From positions 145,501-209,500 of the forward strand of contig NZ_JAGGNV010000001.1 of assembly GCF_018614955.1 (NCBI RefSeq): 64,000 nucleotides of DNA, in the 5' to 3' direction. A program made the position numbers and the translations under genes. The DNA is from Variovorax paradoxus (GTDB lineage Bacteria > Pseudomonadota > Gammaproteobacteria > Burkholderiales > Burkholderiaceae_C). Below, piece after piece: positions 8,140 through 16,452 of this stretch. Numbering within the stretch: position 1 is the first letter of the stretch; the number at the start of each line of letters is the position of its first letter. The notes under the pieces were generated by a model. It was not told the DNA's origin, ran no database searches, and saw nothing but the letters and a program-made list of their open reading frames with translations.

Positions 8140-8562
8140 TCAGTCCTTGACGATCGCCCTCGGGCGGCCGTTGTCGTCGATCGCGACGTAGGTGAAGGTG
8201 GCCTCGGTCACCTTGATGTACTCGCCCTGCGCCTTGAAGCGCTCGGCGAACACCTCGACCGTGACGGTGACCGAGGTGCGCCCGATGCGCACCAGCTTCG
8301 AATAGAAGGAGAGGATGTCGCCCAGCCGCACCGGCTGCTTGAAGATGAACTCGTTGACCGCGACGGTGGCCATCCGACCCTTGGCGTAGCGGGCCGGGAT
8401 GACGGAGCCGGCCAGGTCGCACTGGGCCATGACCCAGCCGCCGAAGATGTCGCCGTTGGCGTTGACGTCGGCCGGCAGCGGAATCACCTTGAGCACCAGC
8501 TCCATGTCGGCGGGCAGGCTCTTGAGGGTGGCGGCCACATTGGCACTTGGAGATTCGGACAT
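8140..8562 (-). CDS. Acyl-CoA thioesterase, YciA-like hotdog
   Basis: This 140-aa single-hotdog protein has the features of YciA-type acyl-CoA thioesterases: NANGDIFGGWVMAQCDLAG, with the catalytic Asp region, and VNEFIFKQPVRLGD. It hydrolyses short to long acyl-CoAs in the cytoplasm and usually works as a hexamer. ATG 8562 begins at the MSESPSANV segment; an upstream in-frame extension would run into the divergent ABC transporter leader. It is transcribed divergently from the Atm1-like gene, with 41 bp between starts. Confidence 0.9.
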   Translation of the reverse strand: MSESPSANVAATLKSLPADMELVLKVIPLPADVNANGDIFGGWVMAQCDLAGSVIPARYAKGRMATVAVNEFIFKQPVRLGDILSFYSKLVRIGRTSVTVTVEVFAERFKAQGEYIKVTEATFTYVAIDDNGRPRAIVKD

Positions 8563-8603
8563 GGGCACAATCTGAGAACAACAAACAGCCACGATTGTCT
8601 CCG

Positions 8604-10436
8604 ATGCGCCGCAGCGGCGAAGCCCTTTCCTCCCCCCATCACGCCTCCGCGGGCCAGCCCGCGCGCAGCGACCGCTCCGACTGGGCCACGCTGCGCCGTC
8701 TGTTCCCTTACCTCTGGCGCTACAAGTGGCGCGTGATGGCCGCGCTCGCCTTCATGGTGGGCGCCAAGGTCGCGAACGTCGGCGTGCCGGTGCTGCTCAA
8801 GAACCTGGTCGACACCATGACGCCCAAGCCCGACATGGCGCAGGCGCTGCTGGTGGTGCCGATCGCGCTGCTGGTCGCCTACGGGCTGCTGCGCTTCTCG
8901 ACCTCGCTGTTCGGCGAGCTGCGCGAGCTGGTCTTCGCCAAGGCGACCGAGGGCGCGGCGCGCAGCATCTCGCTGGAGGTGTTCCGCCACCTGCATGCGC
9001 TGTCGCTGCGCTTCCACCTCGAGCGGCAGACCGGCGGCATGACGCGCGACATCGAGCGCGGCACGCGCGGCGTGCATTCGCTGATCTCGATGTCGCTCTA
9101 CAGCATCGTGCCGACCATCATCGAGCTGACGCTGGTGTTGACCATCCTGGGCGTCAAGTTCGATTCGCTCTTCGTCTGGATCACCGCGGTCGCGCTGGCG
9201 ATCTACATCGTCTTCACCGTCACGGTGACGGAGTGGCGCACGCAGTTCCGCAAGACCATGAACGAGCTCGACTCGGTGGCGCAGAGCCGCGCCGTCGATT
9301 CCTTGCTGAACTACGAGACCGTCAAGTACTTCAACAACGAGGAGTTCGAGGCCGGGCGCTACGACGCCAGCCTGGACCGCTACCGGAAGGCGGCCATCAA
9401 GAGCCAGCGCACGCTCTCCATGCTCAATACCGGCCAGCAGCTGCTGATCGCGGTCAGCCTGGTGCTGATGCTGTGGCGCGCGACAGCCGGCGTGGTCGAC
9501 GGGCGCATGACCTTGGGCGACCTGGTGATGGTCAACGCCTTCATGATCCAGCTCTACATCCCGCTCAACTTCCTGGGCGTGATCTACCGTGAGATCAAGC
9601 AGAGCCTGACCGATCTCGACAAGATGTTCGTGCTGATGGAAAAGGAGCGCGAGGTGCGCGATGCGCCCGACGCTAAGCCCTTGGCCGGCACCGATTCGAC
9701 CGTGCGCTTCGAGGACGTGAGCTTCGCCTACGAGGCCGCGCGGCCGATCTTGAAGCATGTGAGCTTCGAGATTCCGGCTGGCACGACGGTGGCGGTGGTC
9801 GGACCTTCGGGCTCCGGAAAATCCACCCTGGCGCGGCTGCTCTACCGCTTCTACGACGTGCAGCAAGGCCGCATCACGATCGGCGGCGAGGACATTCGCC
9901 AGGTCACGCAGGCCAGCGTGCGGCAGGCCATCGGCATCGTGCCGCAGGACACCGTGCTCTTCAACGACACCGTCGAATACAACATCGCCTACGGCCGGCC
10001 CGGCGCCAGCCGCGCCGAGGTGGAAGAGGCAGCACGCGCGGCGCGCATTCACGACTTCATCGCCGCCACGCCCAAGGGCTATGAAACCACGGTCGGCGAG
10101 CGCGGCCTCAAGCTCTCGGGCGGCGAGAAGCAGCGCGTGGCGATCGCGCGCACGCTGCTGAAGAACCCGCCGATCGTGATCTTCGACGAGGCCACTTCGG
10201 CGCTCGACTCGGCCAACGAGCGCGCGATCCAGTCCGAGCTCAAGAGCGCGGCGCAGAACAAGACCACGCTGGTGATCGCGCACCGCCTCTCGACCGTGGT
10301 CGACGCGCACGAGATCCTCGTGCTCGAAGGCGGCGTGATCGTCGAGCGCGGCACGCACGCGGCCCTGCTCGCGCAGCAGGGCAAGTACGCGCAGATGTGG
10401 GCCTTGCAGAAGATCGAGGCCCAGCCGGTTCTTTGA
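8604..10436 (+). CDS. ABC transporter, Atm1/HMT1-type (fused permease and ATPase)
   Basis: The 610-aa half-transporter has a six-helix membrane domain (about 40-330) and a C-terminal ATPase. The Walker A motif is GPSGSGKST, the signature is LSGGEKQR, and Walker B is IVIFDEATSALD. The segment LNYETVKYFNNEEFEAGRYD is characteristic of Atm1/ABCB7-type exporters, which export glutathione-linked sulfur or metal species and act as inner-membrane homodimers. ATG 8604 is preferred because an earlier in-frame ATG at 8547 overlaps the divergent thioesterase start. No good ribosome site is visible, so the start is only moderately certain. Confidence 0.88.
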   Translation: MRRSGEALSSPHHASAGQPARSDRSDWATLRRLFPYLWRYKWRVMAALAFMVGAKVANVGVPVLLKNLVDTMTPKPDMAQALLVVPIALLVAYGLLRFSTSLFGELRELVFAKATEGAARSISLEVFRHLHALSLRFHLERQTGGMTRDIERGTRGVHSLISMSLYSIVPTIIELTLVLTILGVKFDSLFVWITAVALAIYIVFTVTVTEWRTQFRKTMNELDSVAQSRAVDSLLNYETVKYFNNEEFEAGRYDASLDRYRKAAIKSQRTLSMLNTGQQLLIAVSLVLMLWRATAGVVDGRMTLGDLVMVNAFMIQLYIPLNFLGVIYREIKQSLTDLDKMFVLMEKEREVRDAPDAKPLAGTDSTVRFEDVSFAYEAARPILKHVSFEIPAGTTVAVVGPSGSGKSTLARLLYRFYDVQQGRITIGGEDIRQVTQASVRQAIGIVPQDTVLFNDTVEYNIAYGRPGASRAEVEEAARAARIHDFIAATPKGYETTVGERGLKLSGGEKQRVAIARTLLKNPPIVIFDEATSALDSANERAIQSELKSAAQNKTTLVIAHRLSTVVDAHEILVLEGGVIVERGTHAALLAQQGKYAQMWALQKIEAQPVL

Positions 10437-10468
10437 ACTCTTTTTACTGATCCAGGAGCGATTCGAGA

Positions 10469-11407
10469 ATGTCCGAGAAGATTCCCCTGCTGGTGCTCAA
10501 CAGCCTGTCGAGCGCCCACCAGGCCCAGATTGCCGCGCTCTACGACATGAGCTACGCGCCCACCCAGGCCGAGCGCGCAGCTGCCATCGCCGCGCACGGC
10601 GCAAGGTTCCGCGCCGTGCTGACCATCGGCGTGATCGGCCTCACGCCCCAGGAGTTGGCGGCGATGCCGAAGGTCGAGCTCATCTGCGCGATGGGCGCCG
10701 GCTACGAGGGCTTGCCGCTCGAGGCGGCGCGTGCGCGTGGCATCGCGCTCGCCAACGGCGCCGGCACCAACGACGACTGCGTGGCCGACCACGCCTTCGG
10801 CCTCCTGATCGGCGTGGTGCGCGGCATCCGCACGCTCGACCGGCTGTGCCGCGAGGGCGTGTGGCGCGAAGAGATCCCGCAGCCGCCCAATGTCTCGGGC
10901 AAGCGCCTGGGCATCCTCGGCCTGGGCACCATCGGCCAGAAAATCGCCAAGCGCGCCGCGGGCTTCGACATGGAGATCGGCTACCACAACCGCAAGCCGC
11001 GCGAGGGCGCGGCGCACCGCTACTTCGACAGCCTGAAGGCGCTGGCTGGCTGGGCCGACGTGCTGATGGTCGCGACGCCGGGCGGGCCGGGCACGCGGCA
11101 CATGGTCGATGCAGGGATTCTCGATGCGCTGGGGCCGCAGGGCTTCCTGGTCAATATCTCGCGCGGCAGCGTTGTCGACACCGATGCGCTCGCGGCCGCG
11201 CTGCGCGACAAGCGCATCGCCGGTGCCGGCCTCGATGTCTATGAAAGCGAGCCGAAGCGCCCGGAAGCGCTGATCGGCCTCGACAACGTGCTGCTCACCC
11301 CGCACATGGCGGGCTGGTCGCCGGAGGCGACGCAGGCCTCGGTGAACCGCTTCATGGCGAATGCCGAAGGGCACTTCGCGGGGCGCAGCCTGGTGTCGCC
11401 GATTTAG
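10469..11407 (+). CDS. D-2-hydroxyacid dehydrogenase (hydroxypyruvate/glyoxylate reductase-like)
   Basis: The 312-aa protein belongs to the D-isomer-specific 2-hydroxyacid dehydrogenases. The nucleotide-binding motif is GLGTIGQKIA, followed by YHNRKPR; the Arg after Asn suggests NADPH preference, as in GhrA/GhrB-like enzymes. The catalytic pieces are NISRGSVVD (Arg) and LTPHMAGWS (His). It would reduce glyoxylate, hydroxypyruvate or related 2-oxoacids. ATG 10469 follows CAGGAGCG. It is 32 bp after the ABC transporter and 22 bp before a LysR gene, so it could be a target of that regulator. Confidence 0.88.
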   Translation: MSEKIPLLVLNSLSSAHQAQIAALYDMSYAPTQAERAAAIAAHGARFRAVLTIGVIGLTPQELAAMPKVELICAMGAGYEGLPLEAARARGIALANGAGTNDDCVADHAFGLLIGVVRGIRTLDRLCREGVWREEIPQPPNVSGKRLGILGLGTIGQKIAKRAAGFDMEIGYHNRKPREGAAHRYFDSLKALAGWADVLMVATPGGPGTRHMVDAGILDALGPQGFLVNISRGSVVDTDALAAALRDKRIAGAGLDVYESEPKRPEALIGLDNVLLTPHMAGWSPEATQASVNRFMANAEGHFAGRSLVSPI

Positions 11408-11429
11408 GCGGCAGACATAATCAGCTTCC

Positions 11430-12410
11430 ATGGAAACCAAGTGGCTTGAAGACTTCGTCAGCCTTGCCGAGACCCGCAGCTTCAGCCGCTCGGCTCAATT
11501 GCGCCACGTGACCCAGCCCGCCTTCTCGCGCCGCATCCAGGCGCTCGAGGGCTGGGCCGGCACCGACCTGGTCGATCGCAGCTCCTACCCCACGCGCCTC
11601 ACGCCCGCGGGCCAGACCTTGTACGGCCAGGCCATCGAGATGCTGCAGGCGCTGCAAAGCACGCGCGCCATGCTGCGCGGCCACTCGGCCGCGGCGCAGG
11701 ACGTGATCGAGTTCGCGGTGCCGCACACCCTGGCCTTCACCTTCTTCCCGGCCTGGGTCACGAGCCTGCGCGAACAGTTCGGGCCGATGAAGAGCCGGCT
11801 CATCGCGCTCAACGTGCATGACGCAGTGCTGCGCCTGGTCGAAGGCAGCTGCGACCTGCTGATCGCCTACAACCATCCCTCGCAGCCACTGCCGCTGGAC
11901 GCCACGCGCTACGAGATGGTGAGCCTCGGCCAGGAGGTGGTCGCGCCCTGGGTCAAGCCCGATGCCGACGGAGCGCCGCGCTACCGCCTGCCGGGCCGGC
12001 CCGGCCAGCCGCTGCCCTACCTGGGCTATGCGCCCGGCGCCTACCTGGGCCGCGTGGTCGACCAGCTGCTCAAGGAATCCGACACCGCCATCCACCTCGA
12101 TCGCGTCTACGAGACCGACATGGCCGAGGGTCTCAAGGTGATGGCGCTCGAAGGCCATGGCATCGCCTTCCTGCCGCAGAGCGCGGTGCGAAGGGAAGTG
12201 CGCGCCCGCACGCTGGTGAGTGCCCTGCCGCCGGAGATCGAGAGCCTGGAGGCGACGATGGAGATCCGCGCCTACCGCGAGCGGCCCGCCGCATCGGCGC
12301 CTGCCAAGGCCGGTGCGCGTGCGGCCAAGAACGAAGCCGCCGGCCCGCGGGCCAAGAGCACGGTCGAGGCGCTGTGGGCCTATCTGGTCGGGACCCAGCC
12401 GGCGCTGTGA
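11430..12410 (+). CDS. LysR-family regulator, HypT/YjiE-like
   Basis: The 326-aa protein has an N-terminal winged-helix domain (WLEDFVSLAETRSFSRSAQ, then VTQPAFSRRIQALE) and a LysR substrate-binding domain. The opening METKWLEDF is shared with the HypT/YjiE group of hypochlorite-responsive regulators, which supports only a subgroup placement. The C-terminus has an Ala/Lys-rich stretch (SAPAKAGARAAKNEAA). It lies 22 bp downstream of the dehydrogenase on the same strand, unlike the usual divergent LysR arrangement. Confidence 0.88.
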   Translation: METKWLEDFVSLAETRSFSRSAQLRHVTQPAFSRRIQALEGWAGTDLVDRSSYPTRLTPAGQTLYGQAIEMLQALQSTRAMLRGHSAAAQDVIEFAVPHTLAFTFFPAWVTSLREQFGPMKSRLIALNVHDAVLRLVEGSCDLLIAYNHPSQPLPLDATRYEMVSLGQEVVAPWVKPDADGAPRYRLPGRPGQPLPYLGYAPGAYLGRVVDQLLKESDTAIHLDRVYETDMAEGLKVMALEGHGIAFLPQSAVRREVRARTLVSALPPEIESLEATMEIRAYRERPAASAPAKAGARAAKNEAAGPRAKSTVEALWAYLVGTQPAL

Positions 12411-12428
12411 ACGAGGCACGGCCTCGTT
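12410..12428 (+). terminator. Hairpin at the end of the LysR gene
   Basis: A perfect 8-bp stem, AACGAGGC with GCCTCGTT around ACG, begins at the last base of the stop codon. It lacks a following T-run, so it may be a weak or factor-assisted transcript end. Confidence 0.4.
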
Positions 12429-12481
12429 GTGCACTGCACCAATCTATGACGCCGCGGCATGCCGATCTCCGCATTGCGCAT

Positions 12482-12510
12482 TTGCCTGCGCGCGATGGGC
12501 GCTCTACAGT
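12482..12510 (+). promoter_or_regulatory. Candidate sigma-70 promoter
   Basis: TTGCCT (12482-12487) and TACAGT (12505-12510) are separated by exactly 17 bp, a good match to the -35/-10 consensus. Transcription would begin near 12517 and meet a terminator at 12572, giving an RNA of about 55 nt. The promoter is predicted from sequence only. Confidence 0.4.
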
Positions 12511-12546
12511 CGGGCCGCAAGTTTTGCTGTCGCACACGGTTTTGAT

Positions 12547-12572
12547 GCACGCGCCCGCGCGTGCTTTTTTTT
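12547..12572 (+). terminator. Intrinsic terminator upstream of gltI
   Basis: A perfect 7-bp GC stem, GCACGCG with CGCGTGC around CCCG, is followed by eight T residues. It has textbook form. It lies too far from the LysR stop (137 bp) to be an obvious terminator for that gene alone, so it may end a small RNA or a long LysR 3' end. Confidence 0.75.
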
Positions 12573-12771
12573 AGCCGGGCCTTCGGGCACAAAGGCTGCT
12601 TAGTCGAATGCGATCACAGCGAAACTCACGCGACGCACCAGCGCGGAACTCCTGCACACTCGGCATGTCCGCCGACGGTGCAGAGCGCACCGGGTTGGTC
12701 CGGGTATTCCCGCAAAACGCGAGTGTCTAGAATTTCGTTGTATCTCTCTCAGTCACACAGGAGTTTTCTAT

Positions 12772-13671
12772 ATGAAGAAGCAAGTATTGGCAATGGCAGT
12801 GATGGCGCTCGTCGCGGGCGGCGCTTTCGCGCAAGCCAATGACACTCTGGCGAAGATCAAGGCTTCCGGCAGCATCACCGAAGGGGTGCGCGAATCCTCC
12901 GGGCTTTCCTACACGCTGGGTGGCGGCCAGTACACCGGCTTCCACTACGACATCTGCGCCAACATCATCAAGGACATCGAGAAGGCTGTCGGCAAGAAGC
13001 TGGAGACCAAGTACCAGCCCGTGACCTCGCAGAACCGCATTCCCCTGGTGCAGAACGGCACCGTCGACCTCGAGTGCGGCTCGACCACCAACAACGCCAC
13101 GCGCCAGAAGGACGTCGCCTTCGCCGTCACCACCTACGTCGAAGAAGTGCGCATCGCCGTCAAGGCCACCTCGGGCATCACCAAGATCGCGGACCTGAAC
13201 GGCAAGACCGTTGCCACCACCACCGGCACCACCTCGGTCCAGACGCTGCGCAAGAACGAGCGCGCCACCGGCGTCGACTTCAAGGAGCTCTACGGCAAGG
13301 ACCACTCCGACAGCTTCCTGCTGCTCGAATCGGGCCGCGCCGATGCCTTCGTGATGGACGGCTCGATCCTCGCCTCCAACATCGCCAAGGCGAAGACGCC
13401 GGCCGACTTCAAGATCGTCGGCGAAGTGCTGAGCGTCGAGCCGATCGCGATCATGATCCGCAAGGACGACCCGGCATTCAAGAAGGCGGTCGACGACAGC
13501 ATCAAGGCGCAGATCAAGTCGGGCGAGCTCAACAAGCTCTGGGACAAGTGGTTCCTGCAGCCGATCCCACCGTCGAACGTCAAGATCGGCCTGGCCCTGT
13601 CGGACGCCACCAAGAACGCGTGGGCGAACCCGAACGACAAGCCGATGGAAGACTACGCGGCGAAGAAGTAA
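12772..13671 (+). CDS. gltI: Glutamate/aspartate ABC transporter, periplasmic binding protein
   Basis: The 299-aa protein has a signal peptide (MKKQVLAMAVMALVAGGAFA) and the family-3 solute-binding fold. Conserved GltI-type segments include ESSGLSYTLGGGQYTGFHYDI, LECGSTTNNATRQKDVAFAV and VEPIAIMIRKDDP. It captures glutamate and aspartate in the periplasm for the GltJK-L importer. ATG 12772 follows CAGGAG. It is first in gltI-J-K-L; a strong hairpin between gltI and gltJ probably keeps binding protein more abundant than permease. Confidence 0.95.
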   Translation: MKKQVLAMAVMALVAGGAFAQANDTLAKIKASGSITEGVRESSGLSYTLGGGQYTGFHYDICANIIKDIEKAVGKKLETKYQPVTSQNRIPLVQNGTVDLECGSTTNNATRQKDVAFAVTTYVEEVRIAVKATSGITKIADLNGKTVATTTGTTSVQTLRKNERATGVDFKELYGKDHSDSFLLLESGRADAFVMDGSILASNIAKAKTPADFKIVGEVLSVEPIAIMIRKDDPAFKKAVDDSIKAQIKSGELNKLWDKWFLQPIPPSNVKIGLALSDATKNAWANPNDKPMEDYAAKK

Positions 13672-13692
13672 TCCAAGCGCCCGTCGCAGCGC

Positions 13693-13724
13693 AACGCCCG
13701 CCACCCCTGGCGGGCGTTTGTTTT
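13693..13724 (+). terminator. Attenuator-like hairpin between gltI and gltJ
   Basis: A 10-bp stem, AACGCCCGCC with GGCGGGCGTT around ACCCCT, is followed by TGTTTT. It can act as a partial intrinsic terminator or as a 3' stabiliser of the gltI message. This is a common way to raise the ratio of binding protein to membrane components. Confidence 0.7.
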
Positions 13725-13771
13725 ACCGCGGCATAACGGCATAACAACAGTCAGGAAAAAGGAGAGTCCCG

Positions 13772-14506
13772 ATGGGATCGAACTGGGATTGGCAGGTCTT
13801 CTTGCAAGACCCCGGGGGGAAGTACCCGACGTACTGGGAATGGATGCTGTCGGCCTGGGGCTGGACCGTGTCCGTGGCCCTCTTGGCATTGATCGTCGCG
13901 CTCGTGCTGGGTTCGCTGATCGGCATCATCCGCACCTTGCCCGACAGCCCCTGGCTGATCCGCTTCGGCAACGCGTGGGTCGAGCTCTTCCGCAACATCC
14001 CGCTGCTGGTGCAGATCTTCCTCTGGTACCACGTCATACCGGCCATGATTCCGGTCATGAAGGATGTGCCCAGCTTCATCCTGGTGGTGCTCGCACTGGG
14101 CTTCTTCACCTCGGCGCGGATCGCCGAACAGGTGCGCTCCGGCATCCAGGCGCTGCCCAAGGGCCAGCGCTACGCGGGCATGGCGGTGGGCTTCACCACG
14201 CCGCAGTACTACCGCTACGTGATCCTGCCGATGGCCTACCGCATCATCATCCCGCCGCTCACGAGCGAAACGATGAACATCTTCAAGAACTCGTCGGTGG
14301 CTTTCGCGGTGTCGGTGACCGAACTCACCATGTTCGCGATGCAGGCGCAGGAAGAAACCTCGCGCGGCATCGAGGTCTACCTGGCTGTCACGGCGCTCTA
14401 TGTGATCTCGGCCTTCACGATCAACCGGCTGATGGCGTACATCGAGAAGAAGACCCGCGTGCCGGGCTTCATCGTCTCGGCCAACGCCGGCGGCGGAGGA
14501 CACTGA
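13772..14506 (+). CDS. gltJ: Glutamate/aspartate ABC transporter permease GltJ
   Basis: The 244-aa inner-membrane protein is a His/Glu/Gln-type permease with several membrane spans (for example VALLALIVALVLGSLIGII). The EAA-like loop is EQVRSGIQALPKGQRYAGMA. The N-terminal NWDWQVFLQDPGGKYPTYWEW is typical of GltJ. It pairs with GltK to form the channel. ATG 13772 follows AAAAAGGAGAG, about 100 bp after gltI, with the attenuator hairpin in between. Confidence 0.93.
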   Translation: MGSNWDWQVFLQDPGGKYPTYWEWMLSAWGWTVSVALLALIVALVLGSLIGIIRTLPDSPWLIRFGNAWVELFRNIPLLVQIFLWYHVIPAMIPVMKDVPSFILVVLALGFFTSARIAEQVRSGIQALPKGQRYAGMAVGFTTPQYYRYVILPMAYRIIIPPLTSETMNIFKNSSVAFAVSVTELTMFAMQAQEETSRGIEVYLAVTALYVISAFTINRLMAYIEKKTRVPGFIVSANAGGGGH

Positions 14507-14507
14507 C

Positions 14508-15197
14508 ATGATGAATCTCGATCTCTCGTTCTACAACTGGGACGTCATCAGCAACTTCGTCGTCAAGGGCTTCTACTTCAGCATCATGCTGACCATCGTC
14601 GCCACCATCGGCGGCGTGATCTTCGGCACCATCCTCGCGCTGATGCGGCTGTCGGGCAAGAAATGGCTCGATGCGCCCGCCGCCGTCTACGTCAACGGCA
14701 TGCGCAGCATTCCGCTGGTGATGGTGATCCTGTGGTTCTTCCTGCTGGTGCCGGGCTCCTTCTACGCGTCCTTCGGCTCGATCGGCAGCAACTACCGCTC
14801 TGAGATCTCGGCCGTGATCACCTTCATCGCCTTCGAGGCGGCCTACTTCAGCGAGATCATGCGCGCGGGCATCCAGTCGATCCCGCGCGGCCAGGTCTAC
14901 GCGGGCCAGGCGGTGGGCATGACCTATGGCCAGAACATGAAGCTGGTGGTGCTGCCGCAGGCCTTCCGCAACATGCTGCCGGTGCTGCTCACGCAGACCA
15001 TCATCCTGTTCCAGGACACCTCGCTGGTCTATGCCATCGGCGCCTACGACATGCTCAAGGGCTTCGAGACCGCCGGCAAGAACTTCGGCCGCCCGATCGA
15101 GGCCTACCTGCTCGCGGCGGTCGTGTACTTCATCATGTGTTATGCCTTGTCCTGGCTGGTGAAACGCCTGCACAAGAAAATCGCCATCATCCGCTGA
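14508..15197 (+). CDS. gltK: Glutamate/aspartate ABC transporter permease GltK
   Basis: The 229-aa permease is the second membrane subunit, with hydrophobic spans and an EAA loop reading [23 protein letters not shown] 14508 is one base after the gltJ stop and is preceded by GGAGGA, which implies coupled translation. Conserved GltK features include the [10 protein letters not shown] opening and the C-terminal KRLHKKIAI. Confidence 0.93.
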   Translation: MMNLDLSFYNWDVISNFVVKGFYFSIMLTIVATIGGVIFGTILALMRLSGKKWLDAPAAVYVNGMRSIPLVMVILWFFLLVPGSFYASFGSIGSNYRSEISAVITFIAFEAAYFSEIMRAGIQSIPRGQVYAGQAVGMTYGQNMKLVVLPQAFRNMLPVLLTQTIILFQDTSLVYAIGAYDMLKGFETAGKNFGRPIEAYLLAAVVYFIMCYALSWLVKRLHKKIAIIR

Positions 15198-15208
15198 AGG
15201 AGAAAAAG

Positions 15209-15958
15209 ATGTCCGACAAAATGATCGAAATCAAGAACGTTTCCAAGTGGTATGGCCCGGTGCAGGTGCTCCAGGACTGCTCGGTCGACATCGCCAAGGG
15301 CGACGTGGTGGTGGTGTGCGGGCCCTCGGGTTCCGGCAAGTCCACGCTCATCAAGACGGTGAACGCGCTCGAGCCCTTTCAAAAGGGCGAGATCACGGTC
15401 AACGGCATCCCGCTGCACGACCCCAAGACCAATCTGCCGAAGCTGCGTTCGAAGGTCGGCATGGTGTTCCAGCACTTCGAGCTGTTCCCGCATCTTTCGG
15501 TGACCGAGAACCTCACGATCGCGCAGATCAAGGTGCTGGGCCGCAGTTCCGCCGAGGCGATGACCCGCGGCTTGAAGATGCTCGACCGCGTGGGCCTGAT
15601 GGCGCACAAGGACAAGTACCCCGGCCAGCTCTCCGGCGGCCAGCAGCAGCGCGTGGCGATCGCCCGTGCGCTCAGCATGGACCCGATGGTGATGCTGTTC
15701 GACGAGCCGACCTCGGCGCTCGACCCCGAGATGGTCGGCGAAGTGCTCGACGTGATGGTGGCCCTGGCGAAGGAAGGCATGACCATGATGGTGGTCACCC
15801 ACGAGATGGGCTTTGCCCGCAAGGTGGCCAACCGAGTGATCTTCATCGACGTCGGCGGGCGCATCCTGGAGGACTGCTCGAAGGACGAGTTCTTCAGCCA
15901 TCCGGAGAACCGTCAGCCGCGTACCAAGGACTTCTTGAACAAGATCCTCGCGCACTGA
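15209..15958 (+). CDS. gltL: Glutamate/aspartate ABC transporter ATPase GltL
   Basis: The 249-aa ATPase has Walker [10 protein letters not shown], signature LSGGQQQR and Walker [14 protein letters not shown], then the H-loop VTHEMGFA. It powers uptake through GltJK. ATG 15209 follows AAGGAGAAAA, 11 bp after gltK; longer in-frame starts overlap gltK and are unlikely. A strong terminator follows at 15971. Confidence 0.94.
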   Translation: MSDKMIEIKNVSKWYGPVQVLQDCSVDIAKGDVVVVCGPSGSGKSTLIKTVNALEPFQKGEITVNGIPLHDPKTNLPKLRSKVGMVFQHFELFPHLSVTENLTIAQIKVLGRSSAEAMTRGLKMLDRVGLMAHKDKYPGQLSGGQQQRVAIARALSMDPMVMLFDEPTSALDPEMVGEVLDVMVALAKEGMTMMVVTHEMGFARKVANRVIFIDVGGRILEDCSKDEFFSHPENRQPRTKDFLNKILAH

Positions 15959-15970
15959 GCGCCCATTCCC

Positions 15971-16000
15971 AAAAAAGCCCCGCGATGCGGGGCTTTTTTT
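15971..16000 (+). terminator. Intrinsic terminator of the gltIJKL operon
   Basis: A 7-bp stem, GCCCCGC with GCGGGGC around GAT, is flanked by six A residues before and seven T residues after, so it could work in both directions. It lies 13 bp after the gltL stop. Confidence 0.9.
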
Positions 16001-16019
16001 GCGTTTCATGGATGCAGCG

Positions 16020-16201
16020 CCGGGCATGCGGTGCGGGCCGTTCGACCCCACTGCCCCGGCCCTTCGGGCTTCCCTGCAGTGCTCGCCTTTCGCGGGGTCT
16101 CGCAGAACTCGCTTCGCTCAGACAGCTGCGAGCCCTGATCCGCGAAAGGCTGCGCGCTTCGGCGGCGCAGAGGGGTCGCCCGACCCGCACCGCATACCGG
16201 G
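16020..16201. repeat. Palindrome-ended intergenic element, type 1, copy A
   Basis: This 182-bp unit begins CCGGGCATGCGGTGCGGG and ends with the inverted counterpart CCCGCACCGCATACCGGG, with two mismatches. It has an internal inverted pair, CCTTTCGCGG and CCGCGAAAGG. A second copy lies at 60365-60550, in the same orientation and again between the 3' ends of convergent genes. It has no coding capacity. It behaves like a non-autonomous, MITE-like or BIME-like dispersed repeat. Confidence 0.8.
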
Positions 16202-16250
16202 CTCAATGGTTGATCGGTCGCTGAAGATGCAACCCCGACCCGTCCACGGC

Positions 16251-16427
16251 GGCGGGCGGTGTGCCCTGGGCCGGCCGTTGAGGCACTGCCGAGCAGCGCA
16301 GCGGCAGGCGGATAAGGGCCGCGCGTGTTTGAGCGAAGCGAGTTTGCGCGGACCCCGCCTGACGCGAGCAGCGCAGGGAAGCCCGAAGGGCCGGTGACGT
16401 CGGCCGGCCCAGGGCATACCGCCCGCC
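16251..16427. repeat. Palindrome-ended intergenic element, type 2
   Basis: The 177-bp unit has 26-bp terminal inverted repeats (16251-16276 and 16402-16427) that match with one difference; the outer ends read GGCGGGCGGT and ACCGCCCGCC. It lies 50 bp beyond the type 1 element. The same outer end sequence, ACCGCCCGCCTCCGCGCCC, appears after the type 1 copy near 60700, so the two loci share a composite layout. No gene is present. Confidence 0.75.
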
Positions 16428-16452
16428 TCCGCGCCCCAGCGCCATTCAAGTC

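Larger units (their letters stand above)
12429..12771. other. Spacer before gltI with a possible small transcription unit
   Basis: This gene-free stretch holds a promoter-like pair (12482-12510) and a strong intrinsic terminator (12547-12572), listed separately, followed by about 200 bp leading to gltI. A TAGAAT at 12728-12733 could be the -10 box of gltI, but its -35 is poor. The gltI ribosome site is CAGGAG just before ATG 12772. Confidence 0.45.

Noticed and set aside
8484..10358. Long minus-strand frame opposite the ABC transporter
   Set aside because: The composition is typical of an antisense shadow in GC-rich DNA, with many His/Asp/Arg/Gly and no motif.
16001..16450. Coding genes in the gap between gltL and the TRAP genes
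   Set aside because: Open frames exist only because the palindromic repeats lack stops; they are mirrored on both strands and carry no domain.
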